Below are positions 1 to 12,865 of a stretch of 64,000 nucleotides of DNA, piece by piece. The translations under genes and the position numbers were made by a program. The notes under the pieces were generated by a model, which worked only from the letters and a program-made list of their open reading frames with translations, was not told where the DNA came from and searched no databases. The DNA is taken from positions 248,001-312,000 of the forward strand of contig QANY01011400.1 in assembly GCA_003255025.1 (NCBI GenBank), given 5' to 3'. The first letter of the stretch is position 1; each line of letters begins with the position of its first letter. The DNA comes from Datisca glomerata. Taxonomy: Eukaryota; Streptophyta; Magnoliopsida; Cucurbitales; Datiscaceae.

Positions 1-401
1 ATTCTGGTCAAGTCTCTGAATGTGGATTCAATTAAAGATTTCTTTGGTTCCGTCGCTTCGCTCGGTGACCTGCGCTTCAGGTGAAGCTTCACTGATTGTT
101 TTTGATTGGGCGGGAATGATTGGACGTCTTCGGAATCGCCACCATCGTTTCCTTCCACGAATAGAGCTTCTCCCATGGTCGATCGTGATTTTTTTTCTTT
201 CTCTGTGTTGGAGAGACTACATCCAGTGCTCGCTGAAGACGAGACGGCATTGAAGCTCATGTGGCCAGGGAATTCGATACCGACTAGAGAAGAGCCGTTA
301 GAGTTGGAGTTTCTCTGATTATGAGCTCTGGCAATCGTTTCGAACTTGCCGGAGTAGATTAGAAGGAGAACAAGCAGGATTACAACTTTTGAAATCATCA
401 T
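1..401 (-). CDS. Aspartyl protease family protein, N-terminal part (runs off the left edge)
   Basis: The minus strand reads open from an ATG at 401-399 to the window edge, about 133 residues. An in-frame TAG lies three codons upstream, so the first of two adjacent ATGs is the likely start. Residues 1 to about 26 are a hydrophobic signal peptide (MMISKVVILLVLLLIYSG), followed by a Ser/Asn-rich stretch and then a propeptide-like block with VKLHLKRRS and ESTFRDLTR. As I recall, this signal peptide plus propeptide pattern is typical of plant pepsin-like (A1) aspartyl proteases of the APF1/CND41-related group. The catalytic DTG/DSG motifs would lie beyond the edge, so activity cannot be judged. 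Such enzymes usually enter the secretory pathway. No frameshift or stop is seen. Family assignment is from memory of the N-terminus only. Confidence 0.6.
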   Translation of the reverse strand, partial: MMISKVVILLVLLLIYSGKFETIARAHNQRNSNSNGSSLVGIEFPGHMSFNAVSSSASTGCSLSNTEKEKKSRSTMGEALFVEGNDGGDSEDVQSFPPNQKQSVKLHLKRRSPSEATEPKKSLIESTFRDLTR

Positions 402-2280
402 CGTAAGCTATTCTTTCTTGTTTGGTCGCGGAGAAAATACTACATCAAATAGAGTCCTGGAAGTTCACGGAAAAAAAAATGATGAAAACAAATCCGAGAA
501 AAAGTAAAAATTCAAGTCCAAATTTACAAGGATAAAAAAATTCGAAGGATTTTCGTAGGGAATAGTAGGAAGAGAGAAGGAAAAAGCCCAGATGGAACGA
601 AAAAAAAATGAGAAAATGATAGAAAAGCTAAAGAGAATTTGTCTTTAATCCCAGAAATGAAAATTTCATTAAATTCCAGAAAGAATTTCAGTGGAACAAA
701 AATTAAACTGTTTTTTCTTTTCCGAAGTGAAATCGTGTTTTCTGAAAATGAGTGAAATGAAGAAGAAGAGAGAAGGGAAGGAAGATAATGAAGCCGGGAA
801 GACGAATTGGTTTTGTACACAAAATGGTAATAATGACTCCTCAACTATGAAAATTGACCAAAAAAACATTGACCATCTCAACAAAAAAAAAAACATGTCA
901 CTATTTAAATATAAGAATATGATATTAATTAGGTGTAAGTTAAGAAAAGGAGAAAAAAAATTATGGTAGGCTATGTGAAAAAGAGACTTTTTTACGCACA
1001 TTGTCTGTTTTTTTAAATGAAACTTGAGTTTTTTACAAAAAAAGAAGACAAAATTAATCATTTTATTTTTAAAAACTTCGGTTGAATTTAGTGTCTTCAG
1101 ACCATGTTGTAACCAATATATTTTGTTAGACTGAGTTGTAGTAAGCGTTAATCTTAATCTTAAAATTGTTCTAGCATAAAATTTTTGTTAGACCATAATC
1201 TAATAAGAGACGACTTAATCTTTTACTTTATAAAAAAATCACATTTCACTAAAAATTAAACAGGGGTCCAAATATTAATTTTTCTTTTCCCGTTGGTCAA
1301 TTTCTCTTCAAGAAATTAGGCGTGTTTTAAAATTTAGATCATTTTTTAATTGATTGAATAATTTATCAATTATTCAGAGGTTGATTAAACTCTGAATAAT
1401 TGATATAAATGAAGAATTTTTTAATAAATAATAAGACATCAACATGTGACTGCTTCACGTATCACTAGTTAATTAAAACTTTGATTAAATATCGACCGGC
1501 TTAAAAATTACTTATCAATTAATATCACTAAAATCTAAAATCACAATTTATGCATGTTATTCTATAAAATCGTGCAGACGCTATATCTTATTACAATGAG
1601 TTATTCTGTGTTCTAGTGATTATATCATATAAGATATCTCCCATTTTTACTCTATGTTTCTCTCTCCTCCCGATATATGTTGCTATTACACTGAAGTTTT
1701 CTCAGATTTATGACAAAACAATCTATCTAATCAATATAATATGATAATTCAAATATTTCTTAAACTAGTCTACGTGTGCGTTGCAAGTGTTTCAACTATA
1801 TATATTATGACCAACAACATTAATGACTTAAAATGCTTACGAATTAGAATGAAAAAAATATATTTTAAATTATTCAATCACTTAACAATTTTTTATATAG
1901 TAATTTGACAAATTCACATTATAAATTAAACTTAAAAGTCATATAACACTGATAAATGTTATATGAGTACTCATTAAATACTTTGGTCATAATCTTATAT
2001 ATATATATATAAAGTTATGTATAGGCACCTTAAAATGTATCATATGTCCACACTCAACTCTCATCTAAGAGACATATATCCATACAACTCATAATAGTAA
2101 CAGCTCATATTTAATGATTTAATTATTTTTTACTAAAATTAGTTATTCAATTATTAACTAGCAATATAATTAAATCAATATATTCATGTATAACCTTTTG
2201 TCATGTGTCATAAATATTTTATTTAATTATCAATTTATTATTTTCTGTATAATAAAATATGTGTGTATTATAATTATAAA
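402..2280. other. AT-rich intergenic DNA upstream of the protease gene
   Basis: This stretch should contain the promoter and 5' leader of the minus-strand protease gene. It is dominated by A-runs, T-runs and short TA repeats (for example around 1996-2010). Short open frames at 524-1061 on both strands are low-complexity Lys/Phe/Ser-rich products of A/T tracts and show no domain. I see no gene, RNA or mobile element with recognisable ends. Confidence 0.5.
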
Positions 2281-2292
2281 AAAAATAAAAAA

Positions 2293-2703
2293 ATTAATTA
2301 TTCAAACTTATTTGATTGGTTTGTAATATGAATACTTAACCTAAATTATAATTCATAATGTATAATATAATTTTAAATTATAAATATTTTAATTTATAAT
2401 ATATAATTAAAGATTTTATTATTATAAAATTATTAAATTCGTATGCATCCAAAATGTCGTCTTTCAAAAATTATATAGAAAAATAAAACAATAAAAATAA
2501 TTAATTATTGAAACTTATTTGATTGGTTTGTAATATGAATCCTTGACCTAAATTATAATATGATTAAATATTATCATTTACAATTTTTCATATTTTATAA
2601 TATAATGTCATCTTATAAATATTTTAATTTATAATTAAAGATTTTGTTATTATAAAATTATTAAGTTCTTATGTATCCAAAATATCTTCTTTCAAAAAAT
2701 TAC
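2293..2703. repeat. Tandem direct duplication of about 200 bp in AT-rich DNA
   Basis: A block beginning near 2293 (TTAATTATTCAAACTTATTT) and ending in CTTTCAAAAATTATATAG near 2478 recurs from about 2500 to 2703 in the same orientation. Both copies share the stretch TTTGATTGGTTTGTAATATG and the ending AAAGATTTT(A/G)TTATTATAAA followed by ATCCAAAAT and CTTTCAAAAA. The second copy has a small insertion near its middle. It may be a duplicated part of an AT-rich MITE; no terminal inverted repeats were identified. Confidence 0.65.
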
Positions 2704-4497
2704 AAAAATATTTTATTTTTCTTCTAAAATAATACATGTATTACACTTTCTTGAAATTTTTAAAACACTTTTTTTAAATCTTTTGTTATCATATTTACTT
2801 CTCAATATTTATTATCCTGCATTTTCATTATCCAACTCTTTGTAATCTTAGCAAAAAATTAAATTACAAACAAAAATCTTTGTATCCTTCTAATCTTTCA
2901 TTACAAAAAATTATTATCAAGTTTTTATAATGAGAAATATTAATACTAAAATTCATTTTATTTAATTATATTTTTATATTTGATTTTTTCAAGCCGTGCG
3001 TAGGGTATTTAAATAGTCATAATTAAATAGTAACCAAACATTTAACACTAATGCTATCTAATTATTCAAAACTTCAACCAACATTTGAATAACATTAAGT
3101 ATGAAGCGCCGTTCTATAATTGTGAATCTCTTCTCATCTTAAGAGGAAGACACAATAATTTTAGGAATAAACGAAAACGTAGAGTTAAACGATTTCATTT
3201 AAGTTTTATGATTCCTTAACAAATGATTCTGTTGAAAAGGAAAGAGAATGAAGGGAGAGAAAGCAAGGGTTTCAATTTAGCTACAAATATTTTTTTATCA
3301 AATATTTTAGAAATATAGGACTAATATTCAGAATGATTCATCAAAAGATGCTAAATCTTCTTCTACATCTTAATTAATAGTAGAGAATAAGAAAGAAAAT
3401 AGAATAGAGTAGATAGATAGATAAAATATATGGATGAATAGTCAAATAAAATCACACAACATGCCATTAACTAAGGGCAATTTAGAATTAGTAAGAAAAT
3501 TAGTAAGAAAATTATATGGACAAAATAGTTTAAAAATATTTCTCTTCTTTTAATACTTTTTATAAATTTTATAGATAAATTAAATTTTAAAAAACAAATA
3601 ATTTCTTTATAATTTTATATGAGTAAAACGTGAGTCTGAGAAATCTGGGCTCAGCTTAGACTTTGAATCTAGTAATCTATTTATTTCAACTTTCAAAAAC
3701 TAGAAAGTCCATTATTCAACGCGGTTTCATTAAAAAAAGAATTTAAATAATATAATTCATACTATTTATTTATATATTTTGTAATCATATAATATACTAT
3801 TAATTGGTCATGATGTGGGTGGGAGTTCTTTTTCCTCTGCCTTTCTTTATTCATTGGGCTTCACGGCATTGACATATATACCGTGTTTTGATTTACTCAA
3901 TTACAGCTGCACTTCTCATAAAGCCTTCAACTCAACCATTCTTCCTTTTTGTTATTTGGATTTGTTCAACCTCGAAAAACTCTTGGTTTTGACCTTATTT
4001 TCCTAATCCATGTTTTTAAGGTGGACAAACCTTTCTCCCTCTTTGACTTTGAAAGGAAGAACAAGAAAGAAAAAAAGGTGGATTTTTCTCCTAATATTTC
4101 TAACTAGTGAGTAGTGCTATAATGGTTTTTTCCTTTTTTTGGGATGAAAGAGTAGTGTTATAATCATATATAATTGTTTTGAAAATAAAATTATGATTTA
4201 AAACCCAAATTTGAAGTGAGAAATTTGTTTAAGACAATTTCATCAATGCATTGATGCTCAACAACGAGATAAATAATCTCTCAAGATACATCAGTTTTAT
4301 GCAATTGTTTACAGTACTTTACTAATATTGCACTAACGAATCAAAAAATGAAGGTGCTCCTCGCAGAAATTGAAGAAAAACAAGTACTCGAGAAAGTTGA
4401 ACAATTTTGGCAGAGTTCCAGAAAATTTTTTAGAATTAGAATTATCTCCGGATGTGTTATAAACTTGTAGGGGAATGCCCCTTTAAAGGCATCTTGG
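2704..4497. other. AT-rich intergenic DNA, nothing recognised
   Basis: Continuation of the AT-rich spacer. It contains a short GATA run near 3411-3424 and a 63-codon open frame at 3815-4006 with no recognisable domain, no conserved motif and no intron context. I see no supported gene here. Confidence 0.45.
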
Positions 4498-4791
4498 TTG
4501 CATCCAATCTACTATATGTTCACTAATGTTGTCTTAATAATAGTTGCCCTTTACCTTTGCATCTCACTATTTCTTCATTCAGGATCTACAAATAGAGAAG
4601 ATTACGTTTCAAATTTGAGCTCAAAATCAAGCACAACCTCACAATTTCAAAATTCAACACCTGTGGCAGTAGAGTTACATGCACTTTGGCATGATAGATT
4701 ATGTCACCCTACTAATAAAATAGTTCATTCAATACTATATATAGCCGGCATACCTTTTATTTCTTCTCCTATAAAGAAAAACCATTCCTAA
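4498..4791 (+). pseudogene. Ty1/copia polyprotein fragment (GAG-pre-integrase zinc-binding region)
   Basis: The 97-codon frame ends with a stretch (LHALWHDRLCHPTNKIVHSI, residues about 59-78) that matches the GAG-pre-integrase domain of plant copia polyproteins, whose usual core is LWHxRLGHPSxxxL with the histidines of an HHCC zinc finger. The Gly normally before HP is Cys here. No integrase core, reverse transcriptase or LTR is seen around it, so it is an isolated relic of a few hundred bases. Upstream sequence from about 4350 may be further degraded polyprotein, but stop codons prevent confident reading. Confidence 0.6.
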
Positions 4792-5150
4792 TTACGGATG
4801 AGATTATTATGTGAAAGGAAGGAAATAAAAGAAAATGAAATTAACGCGACTGATCAATTTGAGCAAAAGTAGAATTGAACTTAGGAAAGTTAAAGAACAG
4901 ACACGGCGAATAAGAAATAAGTGTATGACAAAAAATTCAGATATTGGGCAGAGCTTTTAAAAACTTGATATTAGCTCGTCACTCTTGAAAGTCCCTAAAT
5001 GGCACAAGAAACCCGGTTACGTTCAAATTGTTAAACTCATGATCATGTACCATGGAAACATCTAAACGCGAAATCAAAACGATCAAAATATTCACCATGT
5101 CATCTTTAGAATTTGTTTATTCATCACATGAAGGTATTACTGTGATTTGA

Positions 5151-6290
5151 TTAAGAATCGATATCCGAGTTTTCACCTACTTTCTTGAAGTTTAGCCAGC
5201 TAGCTTTAATCAACGCATCAACTCTACTTTTCAATGCCGAGCAATTTTCAGTCGAATGCCCTCTTGTCCTAGCATGATAATTACATCGAGAGTTTGGATC
5301 ATACCATCTAAGATATGGAGGATCTAGAGGAACCAATGCCAACTGATGGTTCTCAATCAATTATGGTAAAAACACCGTGTATGGCATTCGAATTGGAACA
5401 TATTGAGCTTGTTTTTTTATTTTTCGTACTCCCTTGTCGGTTCCGATTGGTCTGGCCAATATTTTGTTTGTGCAATTATAGGCCTTGACCCATGATGAAA
5501 ATTTGATTGTGTGAATAGTGATGGTTGTATACCATTTTTGAAATGTCTGCTACATACGGTGTCATGGTCCTATATCCTTCATGATAGTTCAAAAAGTTTG
5601 ATCCAGAGTTTTCAGCTTGCAATGGGTATCCATAATTAATTGCTCGCGCTTCTTCCTCTTTCCATTTTAAGGAGGTTTCCATTGGAGCTTCTATAATTCT
5701 TTCATTTTTGACTCCATACTCTATTCTTCTACTGATTATTATTACATCTGTGAAGTAGATAGAAGCACTTGTAATCATTCTATAGTAAAATGGAGTCCCC
5801 AATGTATTAATGAATATTGCAACCATCTCTTTCTCAAAAAGGGAGGGTCGCACATGAGCAGCTAACTCTCTCCACCTTTGTGCATATTCCTTAAAACTTT
5901 CAGTTTCTTTTTTCTCCATTCTTTACAAATCGAAAAGGTCAGATGCCATATCTATATTGTACTTATACTATTTTAGATATGCATAAGCTAAATTTGTCCA
6001 TTTCTGAATTTGTCGGCCATCCAATTGGGCAAGTGCTACTATCACACTTTTAAAACTTTGGTATTTTGAATTTGTGAGGAATCGTCAGATCACGAACCAA
6101 ACATAATTGTCTTGCATTGATGGTGCCATACACGTCCAATCCTTCAATAGCACACAACATTTTTTTAGAAAATCTAGCATCTCCTTATCTGATGCATCCT
6201 CAGTCAGTTCGGTTCGATTTTATCAACGAACCAAATGGTGAACACTGCTATCTCTACTAGACCCACTAGCCCTCTCCAGTCTCCACACCT
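5151..6290 (-). pseudogene. Ty3/gypsy gag relic (capsid-like region plus zinc knuckle), broken
   Basis: Read on the minus strand from about 6190, the sequence encodes CAIEGLDVYGTINARQLC and DLTIPHKFKIPKF, then a damaged section with frameshifts and stops. A clean retrotransposon gag block follows at 5919-5476 (ETESFKEYAQRWRELAAHV, then VAIFINTLGTPFYYRM). A separate open piece at 5360-5151 carries PPYLRWYDPNSRCNYHARTR with C-x2-H-x4-H-x4-C spacing, then ENCSALKSRVDALIKASWLN, typical of the region upstream of protease in plant gypsy Gag-Pol. Compared with family members as I recall them, an internal part between KIPKF and the RxW-rich block is deleted. Protease, reverse transcriptase, integrase and LTRs are not visible nearby. 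It cannot encode a working Gag. Confidence 0.8.
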
Positions 6291-8862
6291 GTCTGATCTC
6301 ATTCTAAAGTTTCTATTTTGGTCATTAGAGCTGTGAGTTTTTGGTTATACTAACCTGTTATCTTTGATGTTACATTCATTGTTTATTTCACAACTAAAAC
6401 ACCGCACAAAGATCTCCTGATCTTCAAAAAGATTTTTGGGTCATAAAACCTTTGGGTTTTAAGCGACTGGCAAACATTGTTGAACGAGTTTCTGCTAGTT
6501 TTTCAACGTGAAAATATGTTCTATGTATATCTCAAAATCTCATTTGTAGGTAGAAATTCTACTTGCAAACTTATGTGATACCACCTCTAAAGCAGAGTTT
6601 GATTTAAAAGTAAGCTACAATAATCAATTCTTCTAATTTCTATCTGCAGTGAAAATTCAATTATAAGATGACAATAAGATTATAAACGAGAATCAGAGAT
6701 CCTAGTAAATACACTAGTTTATAGAAGGGAAGTTATTAAATGCCCAAATAAAAAACAAGTAAATTAATAGCCTTTTATATATTTTAATTATGAATAGTTA
6801 TTTGCCTTGCCTATATTGCCCTTATTTAACTGTTTTCATCGACTTGGTGATACTCAATTAATCAATTAAAAGGTCATGGAATTTGATTCATCCGTAAAAA
6901 TTGGAGTTATGTAAGTTTTTGGTGATTGGATCTTTACAATTTTAATTTTAAATTTTAATGTGTTGAAATTGTCAAAAATAACTTATCTCCTTTCTTCCAT
7001 CCTTTCAAATTTTCTTGTACTCTTCAAAAATTAAGCTTTCTTCAAGCTCCATTTTTTTTTGCATCATACTTTTAGAGAAAAAAAAAAGTATTTTATGTGT
7101 TTAAAAAAGTTTTGATCATGATTATTGTTAATTATTCATAAAATATCAATTAGAACATATATATTTACATTACTCTCTCTTCTTCCTCTTATATATATAT
7201 TCTTCAAAATCAAGAAAAAGAAATGTAATCAAATGTGTCATTTGTCTTTTCTTGTCAACTTCTATAGTATTAATTTATATATTCCATTTGATTATAGATT
7301 CTAAATATTTACATAATTTCTTCTTCTTTTTCTAATATCATACATACTTACATTATAGATTCTAAATATTTACATTCTTAATTACTTTTGTAAAGTATGA
7401 AGCGAACGAACAATTTTGTTGTTATTAAAACGTTTAACGTGTTAGAAGTAGTTTATAAATTATTTACGTATTATGTGATAATTTCATTATTATAATATTT
7501 TTTAAATCTTTTTTACATGCATGATAGATCAAGATCCCCATTGTAAACATGTTAACCCTTCATCAAGATCTCCATGGTTGATTTTTTTTATATGTTATTT
7601 ACGTTGAACTCTAAATTTATTTCAAATATGTTGTTAAAAAGTAATACAAATTGATATTTGAACTATAAATTTTTGGTTGCTAATAATAAGTAAATCTGTA
7701 AACCTAAGAATTTGCATATATTTATGTATTGTTAATAAGCATTCTAAACCTGTTAAAAATGCAATTAACATTTAACAACCAATATATTGGCATGAATCTT
7801 AAGCATTTAATATAAATAGTTATAGATGAATTAAAAAAATAAAGTAGAAAAAAATACAGAAAGCTATTAACAACAAACATGTAAATAAAAGTAAGAGGAT
7901 ATTAATGTTTAATGGACATGCTACTAATTCATTCTAAATCATTAACATTCAATGAAAATTCGTATTTATGAAAAATAAATTAAGAAAATTCATATCTCAT
8001 TTTTATACTCACCATTTACTTGTAGTTCAATCAAACGATAAATTAAGAAAAATAGAGATATTAAGTTTTAGAAAAGAAATGAAACACAATGGGTCCCAAT
8101 TTTATACTGATCATTTAGTTGTAGTTCAATCAAACATTTTATACTGACCATTTAGTTGTATTTAGTTGTAGTTCAATCAAACAATAAATTATAAGATTTA
8201 GAAAAGAAAAGAAACATAATGAGTCTCATTTAATGGAGAAATTTTCAGATATTAAGAGAGATTGCATTTATGGTGGAAGGTTATCTTAAGATTAGGAATT
8301 TTGAAGAAAAGTCCTATTTTATGATAAAGATACTTTCGGTTGAGTCATTTTTGCTCTATTTATTCATTTGAGAGCCATTTTTGCTCTATTTATTCATTTG
8401 GATCATATATCTACTCGCTATCTTTATATAGGACTATTTACACGAATCAAATGAACCGTAGTCTCAAAAATAGAAATAAGTAAACCCCAAAATTCTTTTA
8501 ATTGATTTTATCTTTTGGACAAATCATAACCATCCTAGAAATGACTCATAGCACTCCTCTCTTTCTATGAACTGAATGCAGCTATCCGTTGAATCCTTCA
8601 ATTTCAATTTCCAAGAAACTTTTTCAGACCCAAAAAGGAGACATGGGGAAGACAAAGGTGAAAGAAACAATTTGGAAGTCAAAACAATAAATATATCAAC
8701 ACTGACCAAAAGCAAAAGAAAATAACGAACCACCAATATAAAAATTTTATAAACCACAAATGTGGATATGGAGTCTTAAGTCAAATTCACGACCTCATAG
8801 TGTGGCTGTGAGAACTTAAGCACAGTAGTTAAGGATCTTAAATCGAGATATAATTTAACATT
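6291..8862. other. AT-rich intergenic DNA with small tandem duplications
   Basis: No gene is supported. Two local repeats are visible. A motif containing TTTAGTTGTAGTTCAATCAA occurs three times between about 8000 and 8190. An exact-length 30 bp tandem duplication lies at 8341-8370 and 8371-8400 (shared TTTTTGCTCTATTTATTCAT). The right part (about 8400-8862) should hold the 3' UTR and polyadenylation region of the neighbouring minus-strand gene. Confidence 0.5.
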
Positions 8863-11800
8863 TCATTTTGAACCAAGTGCAAACGATAATTTGGGTCTTG
8901 TTTTGTTCTTACCCAACAGTTTCATCTGGTTTGACTTCTGTTCTTCCTCTTCTTGTTTCTTCCTTCTCATGGCCTCCTCTTTCTGTCTTTGCAGCTCTTC
9001 TAGCTCCCTATATCTTTCCTCCTCTCTCCTCTGTTGCTCCAATGCTTCCCTCCTCTGAGCTTCTTCTATCCTCCTCCGGTTCTCCTCCATCATCTTTTCC
9101 AACTCTTCTTTCTCTTTTCGCGCTTGTTCCTATGAATCAATGTTTTGTTAATGTAGTGATTTCAGTCATCCTCATTTGCTTAAGCCACATTCTTTGAAAA
9201 GTTAGTTGCTAAGCAGTTTCTAAAAGATATTCATTTCCTTCCAAATCCCAACTATTTGGGTAGGAAAACTTTTTGACTTGAAAACCAAACTTGAAATCCA
9301 AATAATTTTAAATCATCTCTTTATTTAATGATACTTTTTTATGAGAAACAAAAATTGTATTGAAAAGTAATATTTATATTGAAAAGTAATATTTACAAAG
9401 AATTCGGAGAATGAGCAATCCAACCGAACGCTCTCAACCCATCCTTTTATTTAATCATACTAAATACGAATTCATTTGAAATCCAAAATGATTTAAAATC
9501 GATTACGCAAATATAAAAATGAGGTACCTCCTTTTGCCTGGCTTCAATAAGAGCAGCTTCTTTTTCTTTTTGAAGTTGAGCTGCCACTTCCTCTTTCATT
9601 CTTTTTCTTCCCTCCTCCAACCTCCTCTGTACTTCGAGCTTGATTTCCTCAGAGTTTAAGCTCTCTTCAACTGCCCTCTGAATTGCTTCCTCCAATCTTT
9701 TGGCAGTCTCTTCTTCTACTAGTTTCAACTCTGCTTCTACCTGCCGCCTGAGAAAAAAAATTACATTAAGGGAAAGAGCCACTAACATAAGTGGAGAATG
9801 CAATTTCGTTTCATTTTCAACCCTCTTGCAGTCAAGACAACACTCAAATGCAACCGGTTATGTCATGCGTCTTTCCTTTCCATTTTCATTTTTGCTTTTT
9901 ATATCGGCTAATTTATACAATGATGAAAATGCAAACTAACCTCCATGATGACAAGGCACTAATACATGCTTATCCAATTAGGGCATACCTCTAACTGAAT
10001 CCTGATCCATACATAAGAGTTTCAAAACTGGTGAACAGTAGTAGATAAAGGAAGCACCCATTTGATCATCAAATTTAACAAGTTGAACTATAGCAGAATC
10101 TTCCTTCAGAAAAGCCTGTGGAGAAGAATGTCGTGTAACCTGCTGCATGTTTGAAACTACTTAAACTCTTGCACTAACTACACTCTTTCAAAGGAAAACA
10201 TATTTACACTCTTTACAACCATGAAAAGAAAGTTCTCACTCACTAATTCCCCACATCCTAACAAAGATAAATGCCAGATCTTTTAATGGAAAAATATGGA
10301 GCCATGCCCTACTATGGTAGTAGAACAATGGGGCTATCAACAAAGGGATAACGGCATGATTAGAGGAAGCTCAAACCATCTAACAGGACTTCGGTCTAAC
10401 ACAAGCGCAGTTCAACTAGAACTCGACTCTTATCACCTTGGTTCACTTTTAGACGAGCCACCTCATTGATTTCTTCAAAAAAGGCTCCAGATCACATTAA
10501 ATTTCGGAGCTTTACAATTAGCATAAAACAAAAAAAAAACCCAAATTACATGTATTTGCCTATAAAGAACCACAAAAGTCAGATAAAATTTATACAATGA
10601 ATAGTTTCAGAGCTTTTTATCAAGGAAAATTGTAAATTAGATACCACAGAGAAGGGGAATACATTGAAGGTCAAAATAACATGAAAATGACAAAAAGACA
10701 CAAAAATGTAACCAGATTGGAGTTGGACAGCCACTTGCTGAAAATATGCTTTCACAAGATAGATTAACCAAAATTTATCACAGCCGACTTCCAGAGTTTG
10801 GTTACCTCCCCACCTTTTCTGGTAACACACCCAGAAAGAACAGAAAGAAGCTAAAAAAAGAGTACAAAACAGGCAAACAACAAGCAGTACAAGATAACAA
10901 AAGCATAAAAATTGAAATCAATCATACAAACACCAATGGTGATTACATTACTTGAAGTCTTAAAGATACATAAACCTGAACCATAGCCACTTTGAGATGA
11001 TAAATGAAAACCAACCAACATATTTTCTCAAAACCAGCTAATGACTACTAGTTACAAATAACCTACAGATATCCGAATCAAATATAAAAGAGCTTGCGCA
11101 CATGCACATTAAGTATTTCGAGCAACAGTTCAAATTGAGTAACATCTTCTGCTACGGAACTAGACTGTATAATCACCCGCCTCTCCAGATGGGATCATGG
11201 ATTTGCCTTTCTGCAATGGTTAACATTAACTAAATAACCATGTTTCCATCGAATAAACAACTGGCATGTTTATCATCAATCAAATAATCACATATACACC
11301 ACATCATCCTAAAACATTCAAATACAATTTATGTCCACATCTTGAGGGTTATTTCTTAATATTTGAATACTTCAAAAGAATCAAAACCTAGTAAAGGTAT
11401 ACAATCCATTCCATACAGTATAATCTATAATGTAAACCTGGAAGAAAAGAAAGAGTATCTGACTGAGGTATAAGAAAAATCATGAAGTGATGAGTACACC
11501 TTTTTCTCTCTTCTTCTTCCTTTTTCAGTTTTTCACTGGCATTTTTGCGCTCTAGTGACCCAATACTTGAACTAGAAGATCTACAAACAGGAGACAGTGA
11601 TGAACTCTTACTTCTCTGCTTTTTGTAACGCCTTGGAGTTGGTGAACGACTTTTACGACGTCTTGTCGTGGGAGAACGACTTCTGCGATGTCTTGGGGAA
11701 ATCGATCGACTTTTTCTTCTGTATAATTATAAGGAAGATATTAACATAGAAACTTTTATTTAGAGATAATTCTTAAGTTGGCCCACCGATTAGCACAGTA

Positions 11801-12865
11801 AATATAGAAGCATGTACAGTTACCTCATACATTGTTATGAATAATCTTTGTGAGCTCCATCTTTTATCACATGAAGAAGCAAATATCACAATCGAGCAAC
11901 GAAAGGACGCACATCGGCACCCATGACCTGCTCACTTCCCATGGGATGTAGTTTTCTCAATATTCTTAAGAATGTCTTTTTTTTATCGGTAATTTTCTTG
12001 AGAATGTTATTACTAATTTTCTTATCATGCTCTTTGTATTTTGCTCAGATATTTTCAGTTTTTGACTCAGTTTTATCAGAAAACTCAAAAACTTGTTTCC
12101 TATTTATTTGAACCACAACAAATACTTATAAATAAAGCCACCGCAAGCATCAAATATTTGATAAGATCAGTAAAACTTAAAACAGATTACAAAGATAATT
12201 ACCGATATAAAGCAGCACGAGGAATTGGATGTCAACAGAGACCAGAGAAGAACTTACAGCACTCAGGAAATGGAAATGTAAAAAGCATATAAGAAATAGA
12301 ACCTTCCTTCAAATAGGACAAGTTTACTCCATCCTAAAACCTATCCATATATTGGAAAATGAATATGCAACTGGCAACAGAAACATGTGAGAAATGTTCA
12401 TGACCTCCAAAATAATTTCAAAAACAACCAAGTAAGCCCATTCATGGCAAATTCTCACTTGGAGGAATGTTCAATGAAAATGTCCTTGCCTTATCACATT
12501 AACATGCAACAGTGCTATAGTAAATCCTTCATTACATTGTTTTAAGATTTTATATAGGAAAGACAGAGAACAACAAAACTTCAATAAGAAAGGATAAGAC
12601 ACGTACAGATCAACTCGAACATTATGTAATTCCAAACTTCATCAGAGATATGTGTCGCCACTCTTTCTTACAGTTGCTTTGATATTACTTATAGTACTAA
12701 AGTAAAATAAGAACACAAACGGGATCACCTGCTATATGAATAGGACAAATATGGTGAACGGCTTCTGTCTCTTCGGTTTCTCCTGCTGTACCTATGTCCT
12801 AGTGGAGATGGTGAGTGTCTTCGCCTATATGAAGGTGATCGAGATCTTGATAAATCCTGAGGCAT
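8863..12865 (-). CDS. ARGLU1-like arginine/glutamate-rich RS protein, four coding exons
   Basis: Coding exons on the minus strand are 12865-12729, 11718-11500, 9747-9528 and 9129-8863. All introns are GT-AG, and phases (2, 2, 0) join into a 280-residue protein. The start codon context is MPQDLSRSRSPSYRRR. Residues 1 to about 118 form an Arg/Ser-rich region with repeated RSRSP and KSRS motifs. From about 119 to the end is a long charged helical region (EEIKLEVQRRLEEGRKR, then EALEQQRREEERYRELEE), closing in the family tail KTRPKLSFALGSK. This order matches plant homologues of ARGLU1, a nuclear protein known in animals to work in pre-mRNA splicing and with Mediator. Nothing is disrupted and codon reading is clean. 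The second coding intron (11499-9748) is unusually long, about 1.75 kb. The exact plant gene name is not asserted. Confidence 0.92.

Noticed and set aside
20..318. Open frames of 77 and 70 codons on the plus strand
   Set aside because: They lie antisense to the clean protease reading on the minus strand and have no domain.
524..1061. Overlapping open frames on both strands rich in Lys, Phe and Ser
   Set aside because: They are products of A- and T-runs, overlap one another on opposite strands and match no family I know.
3815..4006. 63-codon open frame on the plus strand
   Set aside because: No domain, no supporting gene structure, and a length expected by chance.
8868..9197. 109-codon plus-strand open frame
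   Set aside because: Shadow of the last exon of the minus-strand ARGLU1-like gene.
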